Positions 1 through 47,600 of a DNA stretch of 64,000 bases are shown here, one piece after another; the first letter of the stretch is position 1, and each line of letters starts with the position of its first letter. The DNA is taken from positions 1,054,001-1,118,000 of the forward strand of contig PENC01000001.1 in NCBI GenBank assembly GCA_003674045.1, read 5' to 3'. This DNA is from Streptomyces griseocarneus. GTDB taxonomy: Bacteria; Actinomycetota; Actinomycetes; Streptomycetales; Streptomycetaceae. The position numbers and the translations under genes are program-made. A model generated the notes under the pieces. The model saw nothing but the letters and a program-made list of their open reading frames with translations, ran no database searches and was not told the origin of the DNA.

Positions 1-23674
<23,674 letters not shown>

Positions 23675-23683
23675 GATATCCCT

Positions 23684-23711
23684 GTGGGCCGGTCCGAAAG
23701 GACCGGCCCAC
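23684..23711 (+). terminator. Perfect 12-bp hairpin with GAAA loop after PKS-A
   Basis: GTGGGCCGGTCC (23684-23695) pairs without mismatch with GGACCGGCCCAC (23700-23711) around a GAAA tetraloop, starting 10 nt after the PKS-A stop. No T-run follows (GAAAAACGGGG). Actinomycete terminators often lack a T-run, so it could terminate, attenuate or stabilise the 3' end of PKS-A mRNA. PKS-B follows 90 bp later with no clear promoter, so partial read-through seems likely. The rest of the 127-bp gap is C-rich leader in which I see nothing else. Confidence 0.6.
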
Positions 23712-23787
23712 GAAAAACGGGGAACTCAGCCGCCCGAAGCGCGGCAGCACCACCCCACCGACCACCCCGACGATCCACAGCATTCGA

Positions 23788-23793
23788 AGAGGA
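23788..23793 (+). promoter_or_regulatory. Ribosome binding site of PKS-B
   Basis: AGAGGA lies 8 nt before the ATG at 23802. It decides the start: the same frame is open upstream to about 23589, inside the PKS-A coding end, but only the ATG at 23802 has a ribosome binding site and gives the MANE-type docking N-terminus shared with PKS-C and PKS-D. Confidence 0.7.
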
Positions 23794-23801
23794 AACGCCA
23801 C

Positions 23802-23900
23802 ATGGCGAATGAAGCAAAGCTCCGCGAATATCTGAAGAAGGTCACCACAGAACTCGACGAGGCCTACCGGCGTCTTCAGGGCTTCGAGGACCAGGCCCGC
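23802..23900 (+). other. N-terminal docking coiled coil of PKS-B
   Basis: The 33 residues before the KS ([18 protein letters not shown] onward) form a charged heptad helix of the class found at the N-terminus of downstream cis-AT PKS subunits. It is expected to dimerise and bind the terminal helix of PKS-A. Confidence 0.85.
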
Positions 23901-26900
23901 GAGCCGATCGCCATCGTGGCAATGAGCTGCCGGTTCCCCGGTGGCATCCGCACCCCCGAGGAGCTGTGGCGGCTGCTGGCCGCGGGCGGCGACGCGGCGA
24001 CGGAATTCCCCGCCGACCGCGACTGGGACCTGCAGAACCTGTTCGACGACGACCCGGACACCCCGGGCACCAGCTACACCCGCGAGGGCGGCTTCCTCGC
24101 CGACGCCACCCGCTTCGACCCGGCGTTCTTCGGCATATCGCCGCGCGAGGCGATGGCGATGGATCCGCAGCAGCGCCTGCTGCTGGAGACGAGCTGGGAG
24201 GCGTTCGAGCGGGCCGGTATCGACCCTGCCGCCCTCCGCGGCAGCCAGACCGGCGTCTTCGCCGGCATCAACGCCTCCGACTATCTGTCGGTGGCGCTGG
24301 AGGCCGAGGAGGACTTCGGCGGACACCTGGGCACCGGCAACTCCGCCAGCGTGCTCTCCGGCCGCGTCAGCTACGTCTTCGGCCTGGAGGGCCCGGCGGT
24401 CACCGTCGACACGGCCTGCTCGGCGTCGCTGGTGGCCCTGCACCTGGCGGTGCAGGCGCTGCGGCTGGGGGAGTGCTCGCTGGCGCTGGCCGGTGGCGTC
24501 CACGTGATGTCCACCCCCGGCCTGTTCATCGAGTTCAGCAGGCAGCGCGGCCTGTCCCGGGACGGCCGCTGCAAGGCGTTCGCGGCGGACGCCGACGGCT
24601 TCGGCCCGGCCGAGGGCGTGGGCGTACTCCTCCTGGAGCGGCTCTCCGACGCCCGGAAGAACGGACACAAGGTGCTCGCCGTGGTCCGCGGCAGCGCCAT
24701 CAACCAGGACGGCGCGAGCAACGGCCTGACGGCCCCCAACGGCCCGTCCCAGCAGCGCGTCATCCGGCGCGCCCTGGCCAACGCCCGGCTGTCCGCGTCC
24801 GACGTGGACGTGATCGAGGCGCACGGCACGGGCACCTCGCTGGGCGACCCGATCGAGGCGCAGGCGCTGCTCGCCACGTACGGCCAGGACCGCGCGGCCG
24901 ACCAGCCGCTGCTGCTCGGTTCGGTGAAGTCCAACATCGGCCACACCCAGGGCGCCGCGGGCGTCGCGGGCGTCATGAAGATGGTGCTGGCCATGCAGCA
25001 CGGCGTGGTGCCCGAGTCACTGCACATCGCCGAGCCCTCCCCGCACATCGACTGGGCGGCGGGCTCGGTGGCGCTCGCCCGCGAGGCCATGCCCTGGCCG
25101 GAGACCGGCCGCCCGCACCGCGCGGGCATCTCCGCCTTCGGCTTCAGCGGTACGAACGCGCACGTCATCGTGGAGCAGGCCCCGGCGGAGGAGCAGACCG
25201 AGGCCGAGGAGGCCACGCGGCAGCCGGGTGTGCTGCCCTGGGCGCTCTCCGGCAAGAACGAGACGGCCCTGCGCGCGCAGGCCGAGCGGCTGCTGACCCG
25301 CCTGGAGTCCGACCCGGCGGCCCGCCCGGTCGACGTGGGTTACTCCCTCGCCGTCACCCGCTCCGCCCTGGAGCGCCGGGCGGCGATCGTCGGTGAGAGC
25401 CGCGAGGAGCTGCTGGCGGGTCTGGCTGCTCTGGCCGGGGGCGGTATGGCGCCTGGTGTGGTGCAGGGTTCGGCTGCTGGTGGCCAGGTGGCTTTTGTGT
25501 TCCCGGGTCAGGGTTCGCAGTGGGTGGGGATGGCGGTGGGGCTGTTGGATGCTTCGCCGGTGTTCGCTGCCCGGATCGACGAGTGTGCGGCTGCGTTGGC
25601 GGAGTTCTGCGACTGGTCGTTGGTGGATGTGCTGCGGGGTGTGGAGGGTGCGCCGTCGTTGGACCGGGTGGATGTGGTCCAGCCGGTGTTGTTCGCGGTG
25701 ATGGTGTCGCTGGCGGAGCTGTGGCGTTCGCTGGGTGTCCGTGCTGACGCTGTGGTGGGTCACTCGCAGGGTGAGATTGCTGCTGCGTGTGTGGCGGGGA
25801 TCCTGTCGCTTCAGGACGCGGCCCGGGTCGTGGCTCTGCGCAGCCAGGCCATTGGCCGGGTGCTGGCGGGCAAGGGTGGCATGGTGTCGGTTGCGCTGCC
25901 GGTGGCTCAGGTGCGGGAGCGGATTGCCGCGTGGGGCGAGGAGCGCATCTCGGTGGCGGCTGTCAACGGCCCCTCCTCCGTGGTCGTCTCGGGCGAGCCG
26001 GAGGCGCTGGACGAGCTGATCGCCTCCTGCGAGGCGGACGAGGTCCGGGCGCGCAAGGTGCCGGTGGACTACGCCTCGCACTCCGCCCAGGTGGAGCTGC
26101 TGCGCGAGGAGCTGCTGAAGCTGCTCGCGCCCGTCACACCGAAGGCCGCGGACATCCCCTTCCTCTCCACCGTCACCGGTGAGTGGGTCAAGGGCCCCGA
26201 GCTGGACGCGGAGTACTGGTTCACGAACCTCCGTCAGACCGTCGAGCTCGAGGGAGCTGTGCGCCGTCTGCTGGACGAGGGTTTCGGTGTGTTCGTCGAG
26301 TCCAGCGCGCACCCCGTGCTGACGATGGGCGTCCAGGAGACCGCCGAGGATGCCGCCCGCGCGGCCGCGGCCATTGGTTCGCTGCGGCGTGACGAGGGTG
26401 GCCTGGAGCGGTTCTTCACTTCTCTCGGCGAGGCATGGTCGCGTGGCGTCTCCGTCGACTGGGACGCCGTCTACGAGGGCACCGGCGCGTGCCGCGTCGA
26501 CCTGCCCACCTACGCCTTCCAGACCGAGCGCTACTGGCCGAAGGCGGCGCCCGCGCAGGCGGCCGGGGCCGCGCAGGCCGACCCGGTCGACACCCGCTTC
26601 TGGGAGACCGTGGAGCGCGAGGACTGGCAGGCCCTCGCCGCCGAGCTCGCCGTCGACGGTGACCAGCCGCTCAGCGCCGTACTGCCCGCCCTGTCCACCT
26701 GGCGCAAGCAGGCCCGCGAGCAGTCCACGGTGGACGGCTGGCGCTACCGCGTGACCTGGAAGCCGCTGACCGAGGGTGCCGCCGCACGGCTCTCCGGCAC
26801 CTGGCTGCTGGTCGCGCCGGGGACCGAGGACGAGCGCGCCGCCGCCGTCGCCGCTTCCCTGGGCGAGCACGGCGCCGACGTACGGCGGCTCACGGTGGAC

Positions 26901-28772
26901 GTCACGGACACCACGGCGACGGGCCGGGAGGCGCTGGCCGCCCTCGTACGCGCCGAGCTCACCGGAGAAGGCACGGCGGCGCCTTGTGACGGCGTGCTGT
27001 CGCTGCTGGCGCTGGACGAGCGCCCGTACCCCGGGCACTCCGCCCTCCCCGCGGGTGCCGCCGCGCAACTCGCGCTGATCCAGGCGCTGGGCGACGCCGA
27101 GGTCGCCGCTCCGCTGTGGTGCGCCACCCGCGGCGCCGTCTCCACCGGCCGTTCGGACCGGCTGGAGTCGCCGGAGCAGGCGCTGGTCTGGGGCCTCGGC
27201 CGGGTGGCCGCCCTGGAGCACCTGGAGCGCTGGGGCGGTCTGGTCGACCTGCCCGAGACGCTGGACGAGCGGGCCCTGGGCCGACTGGCCGGGGTGCTCG
27301 CGGGCGACGGCGACGAGGGCCAGGTGGCGATCCGCGCCACCGGCGTCTTCGGGCCGCGCCTGGTGCGGGCCGGGCTGGCCGACACGGCGGCCGTACGGGA
27401 CTGGCAGCCGTCCGGCACCACTCTCGTCACCGGCGGCACCGGCACGCTGGGCGCACACGTGGCCCGCTGGCTGGCCCGCAACGGCGCCGAGCACCTGCTG
27501 CTCGCCGGCCTCCGCGGGGAGGACGCGCCGGGCGCGGCCGAACTGCGCGAGGAGCTCACCGCGCTGGGCACCGAGGTCACCCTCGCCGCCTGCGACGTCG
27601 CCGACCGGGACGCACTGGCCGCGCTGCTCGCGGAGGTCCCGGCCGAGCGGCCGCTGACCGCTGTGGTGCACGCCGCCGCGGTGACCGAGGACGGGGTGAT
27701 CGACGGGCTGACGCCGGACCAGATGGACCGTGTGCTGCGGCTGAAGGTCGACGCCACCCGCCATCTGCACGAGCTCACCCGCGGGCTGGAGCTCTCCGCG
27801 TTCGTGCTCTTCTCGCACTTCTCCGCGGTCTTCGGGGCGCCGGGACAGGGCAACCAGGCGCCGGGCAACGCCTATCTGCAGGCCTTCGCCGAGCGGCGGC
27901 GCGCCGAGGGGCTGCCCGCGACCACGCTCTCGTGGGGTCCGTGGGGCGACGGTTCCGCCGTCGACGGCGCGGTCGGCGACCGGATGCGCCGTCACGGCAT
28001 CAACGAGATGGCGCCGGAGCAGGCCGTCACCGCGCTGCGGCACGCGCTGGACCGGGACGAGACGGCGCTGACCGTCATCGACATGGACTGGCGGCGGTTC
28101 ACCCTGGCCTTCACCGCCGACCGGCCGCGGCCGCTGCTGCACGAGCTGCCGGAGGCGCGCCAGGTTGTCGAGGAGATGCGCGCCGAGGCCTCCGCCGCCG
28201 ACGCCGCCGGGCCCGCGCTGGCCCAGCAGCTCGCCGGGCTGCCGGAGACCGAGCGGGAGCGGGTGCTGCTGGAGCTCGTCCGCAGCGCGGTGGCGGCGGT
28301 GCTCGGGCACGCCGACGCCTCGACGATCGAGGCCGGGCGGGCCTTCAAGGAGCTGGGCTTCGACTCGCTCACCGCGGTCGAGCTGCGCAACCGCCTGGGT
28401 GCCGCCGCCGGCCTCAAACTGCCCGCGGCCCTGATCTTCGACCACCCGACCCCCGCCGCCGTCGCCGCGTACCTGCGTGCCGAGGTGGTGCCGGACGAGG
28501 CGGACGGCGGGGCGTCGGTGCTGGAGGAGCTCGACCGGCTGGAGGCGGCGATCGCCACGAGCAGCCCGGACAACATCACCCGGGCCCGGATCACCATGCG
28601 GCTCCAGTCGCTGCTCGGGAAGTGGAACGAGGGCCCGGACACCGGTGCCACGGGCCCGGCCCCCGCCACGGCCGCCCCGGCCACCGGGGCGGCGGAGGTC
28701 GTCGAGGAGCTTCGGTCGGCGAGCGACGACGAGCTCTTCGCCTTCATCAACAAGGGGCTCGGAAGGGCCTGA
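23802..28772 (+). CDS. PKS-B: single-module type I PKS, methylmalonyl-specific, inactive KR
   Basis: A 1,656-residue one-module enzyme. Order: N-terminal coiled-coil docking segment 1-33; KS 34-461 (Cys codon 24417-24419, here TACSASL); AT 563-912 with GHSQGEI and YASH, the methylmalonyl-CoA signature; dimerisation element about 929-975; KR about 979-1450; ACP with phosphopantetheine Ser at residue 1522; C-terminal docking region 1572-1656. The KR lacks catalytic Ser and Tyr, so the module should add a propionate-type unit and leave a ketone next to a methyl branch. It sits between a five-module and a three-module protein and should receive the chain from PKS-A and pass it to PKS-C. Codon use in the AT core (about 25420-25960) differs from the flanks. 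Domain calls are strong; epimerase activity of the dead KR is unknown. Confidence 0.97.
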   Translation: MANEAKLREYLKKVTTELDEAYRRLQGFEDQAREPIAIVAMSCRFPGGIRTPEELWRLLAAGGDAATEFPADRDWDLQNLFDDDPDTPGTSYTREGGFLADATRFDPAFFGISPREAMAMDPQQRLLLETSWEAFERAGIDPAALRGSQTGVFAGINASDYLSVALEAEEDFGGHLGTGNSASVLSGRVSYVFGLEGPAVTVDTACSASLVALHLAVQALRLGECSLALAGGVHVMSTPGLFIEFSRQRGLSRDGRCKAFAADADGFGPAEGVGVLLLERLSDARKNGHKVLAVVRGSAINQDGASNGLTAPNGPSQQRVIRRALANARLSASDVDVIEAHGTGTSLGDPIEAQALLATYGQDRAADQPLLLGSVKSNIGHTQGAAGVAGVMKMVLAMQHGVVPESLHIAEPSPHIDWAAGSVALAREAMPWPETGRPHRAGISAFGFSGTNAHVIVEQAPAEEQTEAEEATRQPGVLPWALSGKNETALRAQAERLLTRLESDPAARPVDVGYSLAVTRSALERRAAIVGESREELLAGLAALAGGGMAPGVVQGSAAGGQVAFVFPGQGSQWVGMAVGLLDASPVFAARIDECAAALAEFCDWSLVDVLRGVEGAPSLDRVDVVQPVLFAVMVSLAELWRSLGVRADAVVGHSQGEIAAACVAGILSLQDAARVVALRSQAIGRVLAGKGGMVSVALPVAQVRERIAAWGEERISVAAVNGPSSVVVSGEPEALDELIASCEADEVRARKVPVDYASHSAQVELLREELLKLLAPVTPKAADIPFLSTVTGEWVKGPELDAEYWFTNLRQTVELEGAVRRLLDEGFGVFVESSAHPVLTMGVQETAEDAARAAAAIGSLRRDEGGLERFFTSLGEAWSRGVSVDWDAVYEGTGACRVDLPTYAFQTERYWPKAAPAQAAGAAQADPVDTRFWETVEREDWQALAAELAVDGDQPLSAVLPALSTWRKQAREQSTVDGWRYRVTWKPLTEGAAARLSGTWLLVAPGTEDERAAAVAASLGEHGADVRRLTVDVTDTTATGREALAALVRAELTGEGTAAPCDGVLSLLALDERPYPGHSALPAGAAAQLALIQALGDAEVAAPLWCATRGAVSTGRSDRLESPEQALVWGLGRVAALEHLERWGGLVDLPETLDERALGRLAGVLAGDGDEGQVAIRATGVFGPRLVRAGLADTAAVRDWQPSGTTLVTGGTGTLGAHVARWLARNGAEHLLLAGLRGEDAPGAAELREELTALGTEVTLAACDVADRDALAALLAEVPAERPLTAVVHAAAVTEDGVIDGLTPDQMDRVLRLKVDATRHLHELTRGLELSAFVLFSHFSAVFGAPGQGNQAPGNAYLQAFAERRRAEGLPATTLSWGPWGDGSAVDGAVGDRMRRHGINEMAPEQAVTALRHALDRDETALTVIDMDWRRFTLAFTADRPRPLLHELPEARQVVEEMRAEASAADAAGPALAQQLAGLPETERERVLLELVRSAVAAVLGHADASTIEAGRAFKELGFDSLTAVELRNRLGAAAGLKLPAALIFDHPTPAAVAAYLRAEVVPDEADGGASVLEELDRLEAAIATSSPDNITRARITMRLQSLLGKWNEGPDTGATGPAPATAAPATGAAEVVEELRSASDDELFAFINKGLGRA
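23901..28480 (+). other. Module B: KS-AT(methylmalonyl)-KR(inactive)-ACP, predicted alpha-methyl ketone
   Basis: KS Cys 24417-24419; active-site motif NASDY is unlike the MYHDY of KSs after standard dehydrating modules. AT from 25488, Ser 25764-25766 followed by Gln (GHSQGE), YASH 26070-26081. Dimerisation element 26586 to about 26720. KR keeps the nucleotide-binding motif TGGTGTLG (27420-27452), the catalytic Lys (24 residues before the Ser position) and Asn (27867-27869). LDD is replaced by TED (27684-27692), Ser by His (27816-27818) and Tyr by Gln (27855-27857). ACP Ser 28365-28367. This is a C-type, reduction-incompetent KR. Some such KRs still epimerise the alpha-methyl; this cannot be decided from sequence alone. 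Confidence 0.93.
28515..28769 (+). other. C-terminal docking domain of PKS-B
   Basis: Begins [11 protein letters not shown], continues with a second helix (RLQSLLGKW), a 30-residue Ala/Pro/Thr-rich spacer and a terminal helix with [14 protein letters not shown]. The layout matches the PKS-A terminus, so it should dock to the N-terminus of PKS-C. Confidence 0.83.
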
Positions 28773-28798
28773 CGAATATTTCGCCATTGGCACGCCTA

Positions 28799-28827
28799 TT
28801 GACGCGCCCTGAGAAGTCGGACAGGAT
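28799..28827 (+). promoter_or_regulatory. Possible sigma-70-type promoter upstream of PKS-C
   Basis: TTGACG (28799-28804), a 17-bp spacer and CAGGAT (28822-28827) resemble the principal-sigma promoter pattern of streptomycetes. It would start transcription about 175 nt before the PKS-C ATG, leaving a leader with the hairpin and G-tracts described below. The 9-mer GAGAAGTCG lies in the spacer (28811-28819) and recurs at 28952-28960, possibly an operator. This is a visual match only. Confidence 0.35.
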
Positions 28828-28860
28828 TTTCCGCACTCTCGTATAAGGCTCGGCATTCCG

Positions 28861-28909
28861 ACTGCCCCCTATTCGCCCCCTGGTCGCTCAGGGGGTGGTA
28901 GGGGGCAGT
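28861..28909 (+). promoter_or_regulatory. Nested inverted repeat between PKS-B and PKS-C
   Basis: Outer arms ACTGCCCCCTA (28861-28871) and TAGGGGGCAGT (28899-28909) pair over 11 bp. Inner arms CCCCCTG (28876-28882) and CAGGGGG (28889-28895) pair over 7 bp around a 6-nt loop. The gap lies 89 nt after the PKS-B stop and 100 nt before the PKS-C start. It could act as a terminator for PKS-B, a leader structure or a protein-binding palindrome; no T-run follows. Confidence 0.6.
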
Positions 28910-28927
28910 TAGGGGTTGTAGGGAGGG
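28891..28927 (+). promoter_or_regulatory. G-quadruplex-type motif in the PKS-C leader
   Basis: G-tracts at 28891-28895, 28901-28905, 28912-28915 and 28921-28923 are separated by 5, 6 and 5 nt, meeting the G3+N1-7 pattern; another GGG follows at 28925-28927. The first two tracts are also arms of the nested hairpin, so the two folds would exclude each other. The pattern is directly visible; any function is inference. Confidence 0.45.
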
Positions 28928-29008
28928 TTAGCCCGGCCATAGCCTCTCGCCGAGAAGTCGACTAATTGGTTATATCCGATGCCGTCTGCCGTAAATGGGT
29001 TGCGTTAA

Positions 29009-44482
<15,474 letters not shown>

Positions 44483-44486
44483 CCAG

Positions 44487-44523
44487 CTCCACGTGAGCTT
44501 TCGGAACTACTGAGTACGTGGAG
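44487..44523 (+). promoter_or_regulatory. Inverted repeat covering the PKS-D ribosome binding site
   Basis: CTCCACGT (44487-44494) is the exact reverse complement of ACGTGGAG (44516-44523), with 21 nt between. The right arm contains GGAG (44520-44523), the Shine-Dalgarno core 9 nt before the PKS-D ATG. Folded, the hairpin would hide it and lower translation of PKS-D unless ribosomes finishing PKS-C open it. The 50-bp gap contains nothing else. Confidence 0.5.
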
Positions 44524-44532
44524 ATGGCGTAA

Positions 44533-44637
44533 ATGGCTGTGGCGAACGAGGAGAAGTACCTCGACTACCTCAAGCGGGCGACGACCGATCTGCGCGAAGC
44601 GCGTCGGCGACTGCGCGAGGTGGAGGAGCGGGAGCAG
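44533..44637 (+). other. N-terminal docking coiled coil of PKS-D
   Basis: About 35 residues: a short [20 protein letters not shown] start and an Arg/Glu-rich helix ([15 protein letters not shown]) running into the KS. Same class as the PKS-B and PKS-C N-termini, with two extra residues at the start if the ATG is used. Confidence 0.83.
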
Positions 44638-47600
44638 GAGCCCATCGCCATCGTGGCGATGAGCTGCCGCTACCCGGGCGGGGTGCGTACCCCCGAGGAC
44701 CTGTGGGAACTGGTGGCCCGCGGCGGCGACGCCGTCACGCCGTACCCCACGGACCGCGGCTGGGGCGAGGACGTGCTCTTCGAGCCCGACCCGGAGAGCG
44801 GGCACGAGGAGTACGTCCGCGAGGGCGGCTTCCTGCACGACGCCGCCGACTTCGACCCCGGTTTCTTCGGCATCTCGCCGCGCGAGGCCCTCGCCATGGA
44901 CCCCCAGCAGCGCCTGCTGCTGGAGACCACCTGGGAGACGTTCGAGCGCGCCGGGATCGACCCGGCCGCCCTGCGCGGCAGCAAGACCGGCGTCTTCGCC
45001 GGCCTCATGTACCACGACTACGCCTCCCGGCTGTACTCGGCGCCCGAGGACGTCGAGGGCTTCCTCGGCAACGGCAGCACCGGCTCCATCGCCTCCGGCC
45101 GCCTCTCGTACACCTTCGGCCTCGAAGGCCCCGCCGTCACCATCGACACGGCGTGCTCGTCGTCGCTGGTGGCCCTGCACCTCGCCGCGCAGGCCCTGCG
45201 CACCGGCGAGTGCACGCTCGCCCTGGCGGGCGGCGTCACCGTCATGTCCACCCCCGGCACGTTCACCGAGTTCAGCCGCCAGCGCGGCCTGGCCGTCGAC
45301 GGCCGCTGCAAGTCCTTCGCCGCTGCCGCCGACGGCACCGGCTGGGGCGAGGGCGTCGGCATGCTGCTCCTGGAGCGGCTCTCCGACGCGAAAAAGAACG
45401 GCCACCCGGTGATGGCTCTTGTTCGCGGCTCGGCGGTCAACCAGGACGGCGCCAGCAGCGGCCTGACCGCGCCCAACGGCCCGTCGCAGCAGCGCGTCAT
45501 CCGCCAGGCCCTGGCCAGCGCCCGCCTCTCCTCCGAGCAGATCGACGCCGTCGAGGCGCACGGCACGGGTACGACGCTGGGCGACCCGATCGAGGCCCAG
45601 GCGCTGCTCGCCACCTACGGCCGCAACCGGTCGGCCGAGCAGCCGCTGTGGCTCGGCTCGGTCAAGTCCAACCTGGGCCACACCCAGGCCGCCGCGGGCG
45701 TCGCGGGCATCATCAAGATGGTCATGGCGATGCGTCACGGCGTGCTGCCCAAGACCCTGCACGTCGACGAGCCCACCCCCAACGTCGACTGGACGGCGGG
45801 CTCCGTCGAGCTGCTGACCGAGACCCGTCCGTGGCCCGAGACCGGCCAGCCGCGCCGCGCCGCCGTCTCCTCCTTCGGCATCAGCGGCACCAACGCCCAC
45901 ACGGTGCTGGAGCAGGCCCCCGAGCCGGAGCCCGCCGAGGCACCGGAGAAGCCGGTCACCGCGCTGCCGCTGTGGACCCTGTCGGCGAAGAGCCGGCCCG
46001 CGCTCCGCGACCAGGCCGCCAACCTGCTGGCACACCTGGCCGCCCACCCCGAGCAGTCCCTCGCCGACCTCGGCCACTCCCTCGCCACCGGCCGCGCCGC
46101 CTTCGACCACCGCGCCGCCGTCGTCGCGGACGACCGCGACGGCCTCGTCCGCGCCCTGGAGGCACTGACCCGCGACGAGCCCGCCACCGGCCTCGTCCAG
46201 GGGAAGACCACCACCGGCAAGCGCGCGTTCCTGTTCACGGGCCAGGGCAGCCAGCGACTCGGCATGGGCCGTGAGCTGTACTCCGCGTTCCCGGTGTTCG
46301 CGGAGGCGCTGGACGCGGTCTGCGCCGCTCTCGACCCGCATCTCGAACGGCCGCTGAAGGACGTGCTGTTCGGCGAGGACGCCGGGCTGCTGGACCGGAC
46401 GGGTTGGACCCAGCCCGCGCTGTTCGCCGTCGAGGTGGCGCTGTATCGCCTCGTCGAGGCGTGGGGTGTGAAGCCCGACTTCCTGGCCGGTCACTCGATC
46501 GGTGAGCTTGCCGCGGCGCATGTGGCAGGTGTGTTGTCACTGGCTGATGCTTCGAAGCTGGTGGCGGCGCGCGGCAAGCTGATGCAAGCGCTGCCGGCCG
46601 GTGGCGCGATGATCGCCGTGCAGGCGTCGGAGGACGAGGTTCTCCCGCTGCTGACCGAGCGGGTCGGCATCGCGGCTCTCAACGGCCCGCAGTCCGTGGT
46701 GATCGCCGGTGACGAGGACGCGGCCGTCGCGATCGCCGCGACGTTCGAGGAGCAGGGCCGCAAGACCAAGCGGCTCACCGTCTCGCACGCCTTCCACTCG
46801 CCGCACATGGATGGCATGCTCGCCGACTTCCGGCGCGTCGCCGCGAGCCTGACCTACGCGGCCCCGCGGATCCCGATCGTCTCGAATCTGACGGGTGCTC
46901 TGGTCTCCGCCGAGGAGATCACTTCGCCTGACTTCTGGGTCCGTCACGTCCGCGAGGCCGTCCGTTTCCTCGACGGCGTCCGCGCCCTGGAGGCCCAGAA
47001 CGTCACCACCTTCGTGGAACTGGGCCCCGACGGCATCCTCACCGCCATGGCACAGGACTGCCTGTCCCGCGAGGACGCCACCCTCGTGTCCGCTCTGCGC
47101 GCCGGGCGCCCGGAACTGCGTAGCCTCTCCACCGCCCTGGCCGACGCCCATGTCCACGGCGTCTCCCCGGACTGGCACGCGGTCTTCGCCGGCACCGGCG
47201 CCGCCTTCGTCGACCTTCCGCTGTACGCCTTCCAGCGCGAGACCTACTGGCTGGACACCGGCTACCTCACCGGTGACATGGCCTCGGCCGGTCTCGGCGC
47301 CGCCGACCACCCGCTGCTCGGCGCGGCCGTCTCCCTCGCCGACACCGACGGCTTCCTCTACACCGGACGCCTCGCCCTCGACACGCACCCGTGGCTGGCC
47401 GATCACGCGGTGGCGGGTTCGGTGCTGCTGCCGGGTACGGCGTTCGTCGAGCTGGCGATCCGCGCCGGTGACCAGGTCGGCTGTGACCTGCTGGAGGAGC
47501 TGACGCTGGAGGCGCCGCTGGTGCTTCCCGAGGACGGCGGGGTACAGCTCCAGCTGTCCGTCGGCGCACCGGACGCCTCCGGCCGCCGCACCCTGGCGGT

